Assembly (NCBI GenBank): GCA_010094045.1
Contig: ML986580.1
Location: forward strand, 264,059 to 328,058
DNA: 64,000 nucleotides
Source: Lojkania enalia
Taxonomy: Eukaryota > Ascomycota > Dothideomycetes > Pleosporales
Reading direction: 5' to 3'
Shown in pieces: positions 1 to 12,197 of the stretch (position 1 is the stretch's first letter; the number at the start of each line of letters is the position of its first letter). The position numbers and the translations under genes were made by a program. The notes under the pieces are model-generated. The model saw nothing but the letters and a program-made list of their open reading frames with translations. It searched no databases and had not been told where the DNA came from.

Positions 1-911
1 ACTCAGAAGGATGCTCTCGAGGAGCATTTTAATACTGGCAGAAGGAACAAGAAGGAGGCGGGCAATAAATATGGTTGGTAATTTAGGAGCGGTTTTCACT
101 ACCACAGACAATTTCCTGTCTTCGTCGATTCTACTGCCTCAAATTCAAATTATGCTCTTCACGAGCGTCCTCAGTTTGTAGGAGCTCGCGTCTTGAAGCT
201 TTCCCCCCTGCATATAGCCTTTACAAATTAACTAGGAATAAAAGGCAATCACATCATATGAGAGGTTTCATCTAATCTTGACCCCTGAATTAAACGTCAT
301 CTCCCCCAACAACCCTTTTCTCTCCCCACCACCGACTAGTCCACCCCCTGAAAACCCTTTTCTACAAGCTGAATCCACTAGAGACCAAGTAGTCCATTGA
401 CCCAGCTATCCCTCTCCTAAACACTCCCAGATTTCATAGAGGTAGGAAACCCTCCTAAACCATCATCTACTAAAGCAACTCCACCCGCCGATTCAACGCA
501 ACAAACATCGGATGATCATCTCCGAGGTATGCCCTCATCAACTGTACAACCGAGCACGCACGCACGAGAGCAGGAACCCACTTGGTCAGCCTCGGCAGCA
601 CAACTTCCCCCAGGAACCTCCCCCAATGCACAATTTCTATGTCCCAGCCTGTCGTCTCCCTCAAATTCTTGAGAGTCTCGATAATGGCCGTCTCAACTGG
701 GGCGTAGGCTGCGGGATCCTGCGGAAGGCGCTTATCAGGGGTGGCAGTTTTGAAATGGTCTGCGTGCTAGCGGAATTCTCTGAGTCTTCGTCCTAAATGA
801 CGAAGGGTGTTTTGGCAGTGCTCGTGGTGGGCAAAGGTTGGATGTGTAGGTGTGCATGCAGGTGCAAATGATGCCTCGCTTGTAGAATAACTAGGCGCGA
901 CCCCGCTTGCT

Positions 912-1292
912 CTAGAAATATATTTTCCCACCGATATAAGAGACAATGAAATCCCTGCTAGGCACAGTGTCACAGACAGCGTGGTTGGTCCAGAATACAG
1001 TATTCGGGTTCACTGTCATATAGCAATTTGGTACGTAGGAGCGCTTCAAGCGATTCATGGCCGGGAAGAGAATACCGCAAGCCGTAGTGTTTTCTAGCAC
1101 TAGAAGAGGGCCTCTGACTTCGTAGTAGTTGTAGAGGAAGCACGAGTGCAGTCGCCGGAAGCTTCTGAGACGCGAGAGTTTAATTTGAATATTGCCGTAT
1201 TCGACCGCTTCTAGAGCTATTCTCGCCACACCGAACCTCTCAAGGAGCATGAAGATGTCTGACAGGCTCCTAATATAATTTTCCAGAGGCAT
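912..1292 (-). CDS. Hypothetical 126-residue frame
   Basis: This is an uninterrupted ATG-to-stop frame of 126 codons on the minus strand. I do not recognise the product. It has no signal peptide or clear membrane segment, and residues such as RGPLLVLEN give no family match that I can name. It stands alone in noncoding DNA with no adjacent splice-compatible exon that I could find. It may be a decayed gene, a lineage-specific gene or chance. Confidence is low. Confidence 0.2.
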   Translation of the reverse strand: MPLENYIRSLSDIFMLLERFGVARIALEAVEYGNIQIKLSRLRSFRRLHSCFLYNYYEVRGPLLVLENTTACGILFPAMNRLKRSYVPNCYMTVNPNTVFWTNHAVCDTVPSRDFIVSYIGGKIYF

Positions 1293-2923
1293 CAGTTCCT
1301 TGCAGCTGGCATGGATCCCCTCGACTTGTGCGATTGCTCCTTTCTATTCGTCATGGAGACTGAGGTACCAGTCAAGGATTTTGTCCTAGTTTATTTGTCT
1401 ATAGGGTGGTACAAGAGCAGCCCAATCCTGAATAACACAGTCACCACCCCTATATACTTGGAACTCCGGCCGCCATTGTTACCAATTCTATCTAGAGAAG
1501 AAAGCAGTCTGTAAAGGTAGGCGACACAACTCTCGAGCTCAAAGGGGCGAAAATGAAGTGCAAATTAAGGGGCTGATAGAGGAGTCGACAAGCAGAGGGG
1601 AAAATAACGTCGAGCAAAGAGAACGTTAAGAAGATGGTATGTGAGGGAAGCTTTTTATGGGACGCGTTTTAGGATCGTAATACGTATCAGTTAAACACAA
1701 TAAGAAAACGCCTTTCAACTCGACCCAATTTCCTCAGTTACCAAAAAATAACAGATTAAGTAATTATACACTGCACAAACTCAGGTTTCCTTACACAAAA
1801 ACCAGCATGATTTTTCTTCTTCTATAGACCATTTGATTCATTTGTAGCCTACTTAATATAACCCCCCTCTCTCCCGTCACCCACCAGCCCGTACTCCAGC
1901 ACCTCCTACCCTTAGTGCCCCATCCTACACACCCAATAAACCCTACCGAAAACCTGCCCCCCGGCAATATATATCTACACGCCAAGTCCCCACCAGCAAA
2001 GATGCCAAATCCGAAATCCTAGCATCGAAATTTCGGGACCAGATTCTATGGCAGCGTAGGCCGATTAGTAGGACTAATCGATCTGCACCGTAGGAGACAG
2101 AGTGTTCTAGCCAAGACCGCGAGTACCCCCACAGTCTTCCCATTCACAGCGCCTCCGCCTATTCATCGTCATGAGACCCACCTCCATCTATTCCTCCCAT
2201 CTAAGCATCTCGGATCCAGATTCTCGACATCGTACTCAGAACAACTTCCTCTCCATTCCACCTTAGACTTTACCAGTACGATCAACTCCTGACACTCCAA
2301 AAATAACCTCATACAACAAAAAAAACAACCCATTCCATAAGCCTCCATCCCCCCTCGTCCAATACCATGCTAGCAACACGAGATACATAATCCGCCCAGC
2401 AACCGTTGTCACAATCCCCTCGACATGCACACCTCGCAGAGCCTCACGGCTCAGCAAGGGACTGCCAATCAACTTCCAGTAAAAATCGCGCATCAAATCG
2501 AAACCCAGAAACAGTGAGCAGCCAACCTTCCCTGGATTGATTAGCTATGTGCGGCTTCCAAAAAAAAAAATCGCGCACGGCATGTTCGCCCTCCGAAAAC
2601 GCCGCGCTCTCCAAAAAATACAGAGCTCTACTTTAGGCGTCCATGTGCACGGTTTTCTGGTAGTCCGATCTAGGCGGGTTGTACAGCCCCGTGCCAAAGC
2701 CGATCATCCAGAACATTCGAAGTAGCTTCTTATGAGTCTGTTATTTCAAGAAGGGAGATGCTCCAGTCTTCGATTTTGATTCCCGTCTGTCTTGTACGGC
2801 ATCCTTCCATACCTCGCTAAAGTACACAAAAACCCCTCTACTCATACTTGACCTTGTGCCTTCATTCAATGCCTGAAAGGTTTCGGATGGATACCCTGTC
2901 CAACGCGTCTTGCTAGACGAGCC

Positions 2924-2993
2924 AAAATTTAAATTTAAATTTAAAATTAAAAATAATTAAAATATAATATTTTTTTTTTTTTTCTCCTTAATA
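2924..2993. repeat. AT-only low-complexity tract
   Basis: About 70 bases made almost only of A and T. It begins as tandem AAATTT units, continues as an A-rich stretch and ends in a run of about 15 T. It lies between the hypothetical left region and the 3' end of the deubiquitinase gene. Such tracts mutate quickly by slippage, and no function is implied. Confidence 0.8.
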
Positions 2994-3379
2994 GGACCTG
3001 CCCGTAACCAAATTTTCGAAAACCTTTGCCCCGAATGATTATCTATGTAATTCCTCCACTTACTCATCGATCTAATACGCATAACACATCACATCGCAAA
3101 TAGACAAAGCACAAGCCTAAAATCAACTTCACTCATTCATAAAACCTTCAAAACACCCAATATGCACAACGCCGAAAAGCCCAACCACCCAGTACATCGT
3201 AATCCCCGTCATCCCGCCTTACCACAACCATTCACCCATCTAGCAAAAAGTTAAACTTTCACTTTTCAATCAACAGCACACTCAAAGCAATAAATCCAAT
3301 TCCCCTACCAAACATACTCTCAACAATGCAGCTGCCTAGACCTTTCGTTTAATGCTCCAAAAACCTCAAACTTCATCCC

Positions 3380-6300
3380 CTAATCCATCTTCCCATGCAC
3401 CGCCCCAACCTCATCATCAAGCCTAACCTCCGCCACCGGATCATCCTCCTCCCCGACCAGCAACTCCGGCACCTCATCCTCGAGTGGCGTGCTCATACCC
3501 GGGTGAATCCCCACGCCCTCGTCTCCAAAATCCTCCATCAGCCTCTCTTGCAGCTCATCATCGGCCCCAGACCCCATATTCGGCTCGTCCGACGCATACT
3601 CGTCGTCTACATCCTGCCGCTGTTGGGGCGCCGCAGGCGGGAAACCCCACTGCGGGCTGTTGTGTCCAAACGCTCCGTTGTACGGCAGCGAGAACATTTG
3701 TTCAGTGTCGCCGACGTAGTGTGCGTCCTCGGACCCTTCGCCGTATCCTTCATCAGAGCCTGGCTGCTCCTCGGTGGATTGCATTAGCATTTCCTCATCT
3801 TCCACTGTCCCGGCTCTGGCTCCGTTCTGCGCTCGGCTCCCGACTGAAGGTGAACCAGGTCCGCGCAGGGCTCCCGCTCCGGCTGCGCCAGCGCTCGACG
3901 ACCCATTGCGGGACGAGTCGCCGAGGCGCAAGCCGTTTCCCGAAGCTGACCGGGACAGATTGTTCGAAGTAGACGCATCGGCTTCGTCCTCCGCAGCCTC
4001 ATCATAATCGGGATTCCTGGCGTGGTTGACGATCTCTTGGAGGTATGTAGGGCCTAAAGGGTCAGCTGAGCGGCGTCGATAGAAGAGAAGGTAGGCGCTG
4101 CTGGTGACGATGCTCTGGGGGTTGTTGCGCTTTGAAACTGATGAGTCTCGAACATGTCAGCAAAGCAACGTAAGGTTCTAGATATTGCCAAGACTCACCA
4201 TTGTACTCGTACCAGTTCTTGTCGAAGAAGTTCTGGGCATATGCAGTGTAATGGCCTCCCCCAAGACCGCCATAATGATTATCAACAGCGAAGAGATCAT
4301 AAACCAGATCTTTACCCTCTGGTAGTCCAACCTTGCCTGATAGATCCAATCCCTCAGTTGGGAAATCTACCAGCGCCTCAATCTTGTCGCGGAAGGTGCG
4401 ATTGGCACTAAAGCGTTTCAAATGGATGACAAGGATATCCGGAGCAGTCCAGATTTCGAGCGTCTTTGAAGCTCTACGAAGTTCTTTGCATCGATTACAG
4501 TACCAGGCATTGTCCTCAGACAGAATTTCGCTCTTAGACGTCTCCGCGAAGCATTCTTCGAGAGTGATGCCGTGTCTCTTTCGAGATGCACGCTTCTCTT
4601 TCTTAGCTTCAAGTTCTGGGTCCTTTAGAATCTCGACGAATTTCGTCATTTCCATGCCGCGGGAGTCCTGGATATTGGTGCCTTCAAATAGGGCATTGTA
4701 AGCATCGGCGTTCCATTCAAGAACGATGCCTTCTCCGAGCCGGAGCAAGCTCTCGTCGTCGTCTGACTCAGGCTCCGAGAATGAGGTTGAGGGTTGTTGT
4801 TGTGGGAAACGGTCTTTGCGACCCTTTCCATAGGTTTTAGCGTTCTTTCTCCTTTGCCGCTTATTCTTTTTGCTGTTCTTCTGTCGGCCACCACGGGAGA
4901 AGGTAGACTGTTCAATAGTGGGCTGAATTTCGTCCTCGTCGCTGCTCTGATTTGCTATATCGATCGAGCTCTGGGCATCTGCTGAAAATTGGGGGTTCTC
5001 GTCTGTCTCCTCACCTGACGAAGCGTTGGTGCTTCCTTCAAGTGATTGCACAGATGACTCCCGAGATGCCGCAACGCGAATCCGCTTAGAGATCGAATCA
5101 TAGTGCTTATTTTGGTCGAACGAGCTCCATCCAGTAGGCACCATTTCTTTTCCTGCTCTCGTGTGCTTTATCTCGAAAAGCGAACGGAACTCGGGAGGTA
5201 TGAATCCGCCAGGCTGGAGGAACTCAGGGAGGCCACCATTCTGAGTCTCCTCCATGTTATGATCCGCTGGGGTCTCTGCAGGATCAGTCATTGTAACCTC
5301 TACCATGTCCTCACCCTCAATAGAGCCATCTTGCACACGAGGATCACCATTGGGCGATGCATCTTCCTCGGTTGTCAGCACGACATCTGAACCAGTGCGG
5401 GACTCATTAAGCGAAGCCGAATTACCCCTGCAATCAGCGAAGATATCTCTTGTTGTCATCTGCGACACCTTGACAAGTACCTTCTTTAAGATGGTGTCAT
5501 AGTCCTTGGCTTCTTCGCGGTTTAGAACGATATAGGACGGCCATAAGACCATAGACCACTGATTTGCTCGATAAGAGGAGGTGCTAGGGCCTCGGTGGAA
5601 GATTGGAACCAGCATCTTATCTGCAAGCGGGGACTCGGAGGGTGGAATATCCTCCTCTGAGGATACATTCGGCCAGAGCATAGATCTATACTTCTGTGGC
5701 TTCTTAGGTGGCGGCCAGTTGGTAGGCTTGGCCTCCAGCTCGAAAAAGTAGATATCGTCGCGCTGACCGATATTACATTCGGCGACTGATTTATTGTTCT
5801 CCAAGACTCGATAGAACTTGTGGCTGTATATCTCTGCGCCCATCAGACGCTCCCATTTGACACCAGGGAAGCGCTTCGCAATGTACTCCTTAAGCGCTTT
5901 GATAGTAGCATTCTTGTCAATGTCGACCTCGACATCTACCATACAACCATGTAGAGGGACGAACCTGATAGTATGCTGCCATGTCTGCTCAATCGGAAGC
6001 TGAAGGGTAAGCAAGCTATATGGATCGAAAGTAATGCTGACTTTAGCACATTCAGGGCACACCATAGTATTCTTGTAGAAACCATTGAACAAATCCATAG
6101 CAACGGACGCGTTGCGTGAATGGTGGATCGCTCTGAATTTTTCGCCCAGCGCCTTGATTGCTTCCGGATCTTTGTGCGTATTGTCATCAGACTCTGGGTA
6201 CTCTGTGTAAGGCTTTTTTTTAACACGGTTAAGGTCTTCATGCAGGCCATCAACTAGAAAACTGAGAAATTCCTGGGAGTCTTGCTGGCCATATCCAGAG

Positions 6301-8508
6301 AACAGTGGCTGTGCCCGCCCAAGGGTGTTTTTGAAATTTTTGGGGGAGAATGATGAGACCGCGGATTCGTCATAGATGGAGCCAAGCAAGCCGGCATAGG
6401 ATTTCGCAATCGCGCCACCATGACCGAGAGGATTATCCGAATTAATATCCTGTTTGTAATGCCCGTTCAAGAAATACCAGGATAGCTCTTCGACACTCCG
6501 GATACACTGAAGGGCGGAATTCATGTAGCAAGTATTTCCTAGGTTGGTCAAGCCCACGGTGCCACGAGTACGCCCACTCCGGGTCCTCCCGCGAGTCATA
6601 GGGCCAGAGGGAGTGGGACTATTTCTCCCGCTATTGGTACCGCTCTGAAGACCTTTGTTGGCTTTGGGACCAAGCTTGTTGCTTCCTGGTTGAACGCCAT
6701 TCTGAGAAGTAACACTCCTAGATTTCTCTGAATAGTACCCCCCTTTGTCATCTTGTTCCTCAAGAATCAGCACTTGGTCTTCTGCTAATCCAGCGAGCGC
6801 AAGATTCATGTGGCCATTATACTTCTCGTTAGCAGTTTCATCTTTTGCCGTCACCATTTCCCGCTCCACACCTTCGGTGAGATTAGTAAAACTGGATTGG
6901 TCAATGAACAGCGGGGGGATCTGCGATTGGGGTATGGATATCACCGGAGAACCGTTTCGAGGTGATGATTCAGGAGTAAGCATGCCAGATGGTTGGGGCG
7001 CTTGCTCCGCCGTGGCTGTAGCTGTGGTGTTAAGAACTCGCCACACTTGGACCTTGGTCTTCATATCAATGCCTGCAGCCTTCTTGGCCGTCCTTAGGAA
7101 GTCTTGGTAACCATCGCTGCGGCTACTAACGACTTTGGGGCTACGCCTAGATGTGTCGTGTGAGACCTCGGAGGATGTGCCTGGCCTTCGCAGCCTACGG
7201 ATCATAAAGATAGGCGGATAGAGTTCATATTGCAAGTTCTCCTGATACTCGTTTAAGGAGGTATTATGTGCGTAACGGCGTATGACAGGTGTGCCTTCTT
7301 TAAGACCATACCAGCTGATGATTAACTCCCAAGCCTCTTGAGGAAGGATCTCGAAATCCTGGCCTATGGAAAGTCCAGGCTTGAGAGGCACAAAGTCTTC
7401 TCCATTTTGATCAGAGAGATCCTCAGCTAGAGCAGCTATGCGAAGACAGTTAGTCTTGAATCCCCATACGATAAAGCTGACGCCTACCTGCATCCACGAG
7501 GTTCGAGTTGTCAATTGGGCCAATATCTCCTTCTAATGCCGACTTGTTGAAGTTTTCAGGGTGAGCTTTGTTTTCCTCAGTCCTAGCCCAGACACGTTCA
7601 AGCCATCGCTCCGAAATGACATAGCCTTCTTGGCTTTCTGAGGGTGGCTTGCTGAGCATGACCAATACCTTGCCGACTTGTTCATCGATGCTAGGGACGC
7701 TTGAGGATCGTGACGGGGAAAACTGCGAGAGGCTTGTTGCTGAAGAATCCTGGTTCGAGATGGATGCCGTCTCGGAGCCTGTGGCGCTCCCACTGTTTGT
7801 AGAAGCATCTTGCATTTCCACGGATGTCGCCCGTATACTGCGCTGAGCGGCCACGGGGAACGGCTTCGTCGGCCGGGGACTGCCCTCGCCACTGCTCCGG
7901 CGGGCATTGCCGTCTATGCCCTCCGCATCCATGGGCTCTTTCCCGGTGTCGTCCATATCCGAGTGCGGTCGTTTTGCGGGCGAGGACGATCGCGGCGGCG
8001 GTCGAGGTGGCGGCGGGTCTGAGGGTCCGTTGGGACGTGCAGCGGTGTCGGACTCTTGAGCCATGCTACCGTTTGTCTCACGGCTTTCGAGCGTGAGGTT
8101 AGCGTAGGCCTCGCTGGGAGAGCTTGCTGCGCTCGTCGCTGCGTCCCTGCCGGTGCTAGCAGAATCCTGGGTTGCCTCGAAAACCTCGTCGTGCATGTGC
8201 GGTGGGATATAGCGTGGCGGTGACGCCGACGTTCTTAGGTTGGCGGAGGGGGGAAGCGGGGAGGATCGTGAGGATCTTAAAGCACTACGCTCATGCGGTG
8301 AATGTGGAGCAATAGGAACGTCTCCAGAGTTGTCGTGGGAATGAGCGGCCGCTGCAATCTTGCGCTTCTTTGTGGAAGCCGTCGTGAATCTGGGGGGCCT
8401 ACCGTGGAGCCGACAAAGCTCCAAGGCCAGGCAGAAATGCGGCCGTTCGAGAGAAAACGCGCGACTACGGCTGCGGACCGCGGCGAGCTCCCACGGACAA
8501 TAAGGCAA
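3380..8508 (-). CDS. UBP12: DUSP-domain ubiquitin-specific protease (Ubp12/USP15 type)
   Basis: This is a cysteine deubiquitinase that removes ubiquitin from proteins. Three exons (8508-7488, 7435-4199, 4146-3380) give 1674 residues. The introns are 7436-7487 and 4147-4198, and both keep frame. A Ser/Pro-rich disordered N terminus leads into a DUSP domain at about residues 290-440, split by intron 1. The USP fold opens with the Cys box LTNLGNTCYMN (nucleophile Cys643). It closes with the His box GGGHYTAYAQN (His1402), followed by the YNDSSVS strand, which is completed only by splicing at TTCGAG/ACTCAT. Paired CxxC motifs (CPEC and CNRC) fit the zinc ribbon of USP fingers. A large acidic, KKNKRQRRK-containing insertion lies between the catalytic halves, as in the USP4/11/15 and Ubp12 group. 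The acidic C-terminal tail is unlike yeast Ubp12. The start at 8508 is the longest choice; a start near 8191 (MHDEVF) is possible. Confidence 0.9.
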
Positions 8509-9598
8509 AAGGGCGGTGCGTCAGAGTAGGGACAGCAATGGGCGCTGGATGCGTCGCGCTGCGGTGTTGAGTGCGGAAAACGGGTTACAAGTACAGGACG
8601 TAGTTTGGCTTGCTCGATGCAACTGCAGCCCTGCGAAAAACCCGAACCGCCGGGATTCTTGGCACACAAACCCCAGCTTTCTGGCAGAGGCAGACGGTGA
8701 AAGCGAAGAGGAAGAATAGTATTCAGAAGCGCACTTCACCCGCGGGGAACCCTACAAGCACCCACGCACCGCGGTCAGCTTTGGTGAATCGCGGCACCTT
8801 GGCATTGGTACCTGTGCACAAGCGAAGGGTGAATGCACCTGCCAGGACTTCCGGACAGGTACAACGCACATCACCACCGCGAGTACGCCTGCAGCGACAT
8901 TGCGATGAGCATCAAACCCCGCCTCCCGCAGCCCCCTCTACTGGCCATCCCTTTGCTCCATCCAGGCACGCGCGCATCAGAGGTCAGCCTGGTGAATTGC
9001 TTGGCGGAGATACGAAGGCACAAGTAGCAGGGTGAATGCACCTGCCGCTGCCACTGCCGCCCACCGCCACCAGCATCGCCACTCCCGTTTGTCATCCTAA
9101 CGCGCCCATCGCAATTGCCTGCTGTCTTTCGTTCTTTCTGTTTCCAGAGATATCACAGAGCTAGTATCCATACAGCAACTAGGCAAGCGTCACACACCTG
9201 ACATCTGAAGTCCAGTGCCCAGGGCGGTGGGCATGTGACGGGACCTAGCTGCAGGACGCGCACGTGAGCACTCTACAATCCGTACATGATGAGTAGCAAA
9301 ACCGCCTACCTTCTACGTAGTCTCAGATCGTGATTCAACCATGCATCAAGATGCGCTGATGGAGGACGAAACTATGTTGTGTCTATGGTGGTATATCGCT
9401 TGGTTGGTCCCTTGGTATCATGCCTCGCCTTCCCTAACCTTCGTAGCTAGGAATCTTTCGTAGATACCTTTCAACACCCTCGCAAATCCTGTCCAATGCA
9501 CCTGCGCCCGGTGTGAAGCCCAGGCAACCGTCATCAGGCATGCCCATGACCTAATGCTACTTATAAACCAGGACATCAAGATGCATCAGCCGAAGTTC
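8509..9598. other. Intergenic, upstream of the deubiquitinase gene
   Basis: There is no supported gene. The stretch is GC-richer than the rest of the left arm and should hold the promoter of the minus-strand deubiquitinase gene. A short direct repeat, AGGGTGAATGCACCTGCC, occurs near 8826 and again near 9030. No clear TATA box was seen. Confidence 0.5.
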
Positions 9599-11400
9599 TC
9601 ACTTCGACCCGCCGCTATTCAACCATGCGAAAGCCGATGCGCCACCCACTGGATTCGCTGACCTCGTCTTGGTCAACGATGGGGCATTCTCCTTTCCCTT
9701 TTCGCCAGACACCGACCTCCTCAGCGAAGGCTCGCTGGTTTCGCTTCCACCAGCATTGCTCATCCTCCGCTTGCCGTCGTCGAAGAATCGTGACTGACCC
9801 ATAGTAGATGGGGAAGCCGACTGCGTCATGCTCGTAGAAAGCGTGCGTGCGCCGGGTTTGCTGGGTTTCAGCACTTTAATTCCCGCGTCTCGTCGCTGGT
9901 AGGTGGAACCAGTGTGTTTTCCCGCATTGGCCCAATCCACAGAGCTGGATTTGTCTGTGTCACGTCGCCAATTGCTCCAAATAGCCGGCGAATTACCTGA
10001 CCGCAGAGCCGCACTAGCCGGACTGGCTTCTGTTACCTCCTTAGGTTCAACACGATTTGTAGAGAGTCCAAGGAAAGGGCGCTGCTCGAGGCTCGATCTT
10101 CCAGATGATCCGTCATCATCAGCTGCCGACAGGGCCTCCCCATTCGATTTCAAAGCGATAGGTGCCGGTGGTTCAAAAGGACTAGTTGATGAATCTTCGC
10201 CCGATGTACCTACCTCGGATGAGACAAAGGCTGCTTTGTTCGACTGGCCTTGCGCTTTAGAATCGTTCGGAGACCCGCTAGTGGTGAATAGAGACTTGAA
10301 AGCGTGCTCGTCTTCTGGCCGAACGAGTGGAATTTGCAGCTTAGTGTGATCGTCGTCATACAAGGTCAGATGGTTGGTGGAGAACAGAATATCTCCATTG
10401 TGAGCCCTCAGCACGTCACTGCCCAGGAATATCTGTATGGATCTGGAATCTTTGCCTGCAACACCGCGCTCAACCACCGTAAATTCCACAGTCAGCGAAG
10501 GGAGTTGCGGTGCTGGACTGTTGGAGCGAGAGGATGCTGACATGGGAACGGCCTCAGGAAGGTACACAGAAAGCTTAATTTTGCGGTTGCCATCTTCACC
10601 CTGGGTTATTCGGTCTCCATAGCCAAGCCGAACAATGAGACGTAAGTCTAGGTATGATGTATATGAGCCACTACAAAGAGCGGCGTAGAGCAGGGTATCA
10701 TGCTTAAAGTTTGTATTGAGCCAGCACCGAATGATGGCAGGAACAGAACCAAGAATAAACAAGCCCGGCGCCAATCCAGGGGGATCCATGGTGGTGTTTA
10801 GGCCATAGCCAGTCAGGCTGTTGGCGCGGCCTGACGTCGCTGAATGTACAGAATGGCCGGCAGAGCTTTGGCGTCCATCCGACTTATGCGAGTAGCTACG
10901 TTCGCTCATAAGATGTCCACCCAGTCCGCTCCCAGTACGAGGGATAAGATCTAACGAGGAGCGCGAAGCATGCGCCCAATGTCCGTGATTAGCGGTCTCG
11001 TCGAAGCGGACGCTATTTGCGCGAGACGTTGTTCCAATCCGACGAGGCTCCTCATCGGCATCTAATTGCAAATTACCAATGAGGCTATTCGAGTGATCCT
11101 CGAAGTTTGAAAAGTGCTCCGCTGTCGGTTGTTGGAGGGGTACTAGGGCTTGGTCAGCCGGATATTGACAAGGAGCACCAACGATAGCATACCTTGCTGC
11201 GGTGTCCCGCCGAGAACAGAAGGGAATGGAGATGACGTGCCCCAGACATTTTTCAGTCGGGAATCTTCCTCGTGCCTTCGTTCCAGCCGCAAGACACGCT
11301 CAGCAAGCTCAGCTTGGGATTGTTGTACACGCATCATTTCGCTTTGAACCCGCCAGAGGTCGCCACCAGGTTGAAACGCTGCAGTCTCTGGATCCATCAC
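9599..11400 (-). CDS. Conserved fungal protein with retropepsin-like region
   Basis: Two exons (11400-11193 and 11142-9599; 50-bp intron) encode 583 residues. The N terminus (about 1-60) is heptad-like and probably a short coiled coil, with LAERVLRLERRHEED. The middle region (about 175-330) resembles a retroviral-type aspartic protease fold. ALCSGSYTSYLDLRLIVRLGY sits where the active-site loop and helix would be, and IQIFLGSDVLRAHNGDILF resembles the second conserved block (LGMDVL-type). The expected D-[ST]-G is C-S-G, so a catalytic aspartate is not visible. The rest is low-complexity Ser/Thr/Pro sequence ending GGASAFAWLNSGGSK. The fold is inferred from the residue pattern only. I do not know a named function and would treat it as a scaffold or pseudo-protease until tested. 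Confidence 0.75.
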
Positions 11401-12197
11401 TCACAATCGTTCATGCCCCAAGCCTACGCTCGTAGAGGGACGAGACGATCCTGCCTTGGTCCGCAGGCCAGCCCGACTCTCCTCCCGTCACCAGTCCCTA
11501 ACGCACGGCTAAGCCGGCGAATGCAATGCGACCCCCTGACAACTTGTCTTTTTCGCCCGAATAACTTGTAGAAATGCGTAGTGGCCCTCTTGGGGTGTAG
11601 TTGCGGTAGAGGCTGGACCTGCAAAAGCGGGGAAGGCTCAAGGAGATTATCGAGAGGTATCTGTGGGTGACAGGATGGTTTTGCAGTCAAGGAATGCACC
11701 TCTTCAGAGCCTGATTGACGCGAAATATCCCGAGGTCGTGTCGGACTGAGGATGGTCGCGTACTGGTGTGTTCGGGGACGGCCGTTGCGCTCGGGGATGA
11801 ATATATGCGGCGGAGGAGAGGGAAGGCGCAACGGGAAGGGGGTATCACAATAGTGCCAGAGCGCACTAACGATAAAGTGGCAGCTATAGTGATTTCCAGC
11901 GACAAGGACTCCTCAGTCACGGAATAGCAAAGGCTGCGTGAAAGGGGGCAGCAATTGGAGCACAGCGAAAACAATGCTGTCGTTAGCAGGCTCAGCGCCA
12001 CCAAGACAGCTAGCGAGATGGATCCCGCATGCATGTGATTGGAGCCCGGATATAAATCGGCCCTCTCTGAAACGTAATCTTGGAACAAGCACTGTATTCT
12101 ATCTATGTATGCATTTGAAAGTAGTTCTTCTCTATATCTAGTGCTGTGTTCGGCTGCCTCGCATCCTTCCATCTACCTGCACGTGCGTCAATAGCAT
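11401..12197. other. Intergenic
   Basis: No supported gene is present. It separates the 5' end of the retropepsin-like gene from the 3' end of the esterase gene, so it must hold the promoter of the former and the terminator of the latter. Open frames on the minus strand here have no recognisable domain or splice partner. Confidence 0.5.

Larger units (their letters stand above)
1..3379. other. Intergenic region, no supported gene
   Basis: No open frame here carries a recognisable domain or a convincing splice structure. The longest frame, 912-1292 on the minus strand, is listed separately. An (AAATTT)-type low-complexity tract followed by a T run lies near 2924-2993. The stretch 2990-3379 is the 3' side of the deubiquitinase gene and probably holds its 3' UTR and polyadenylation signals, which I cannot define by eye. 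Confidence 0.5.

Noticed and set aside
6745..7110. 121-codon plus-strand frame opposite the deubiquitinase
   Set aside because: It lies fully antisense to a coding exon with clear USP and DUSP content and has no domain of its own.
7810..8096. Overlapping plus-strand frames rich in Arg and Pro
   Set aside because: They mirror the Ser/Pro-rich N terminus of the deubiquitinase and reflect its GC bias.
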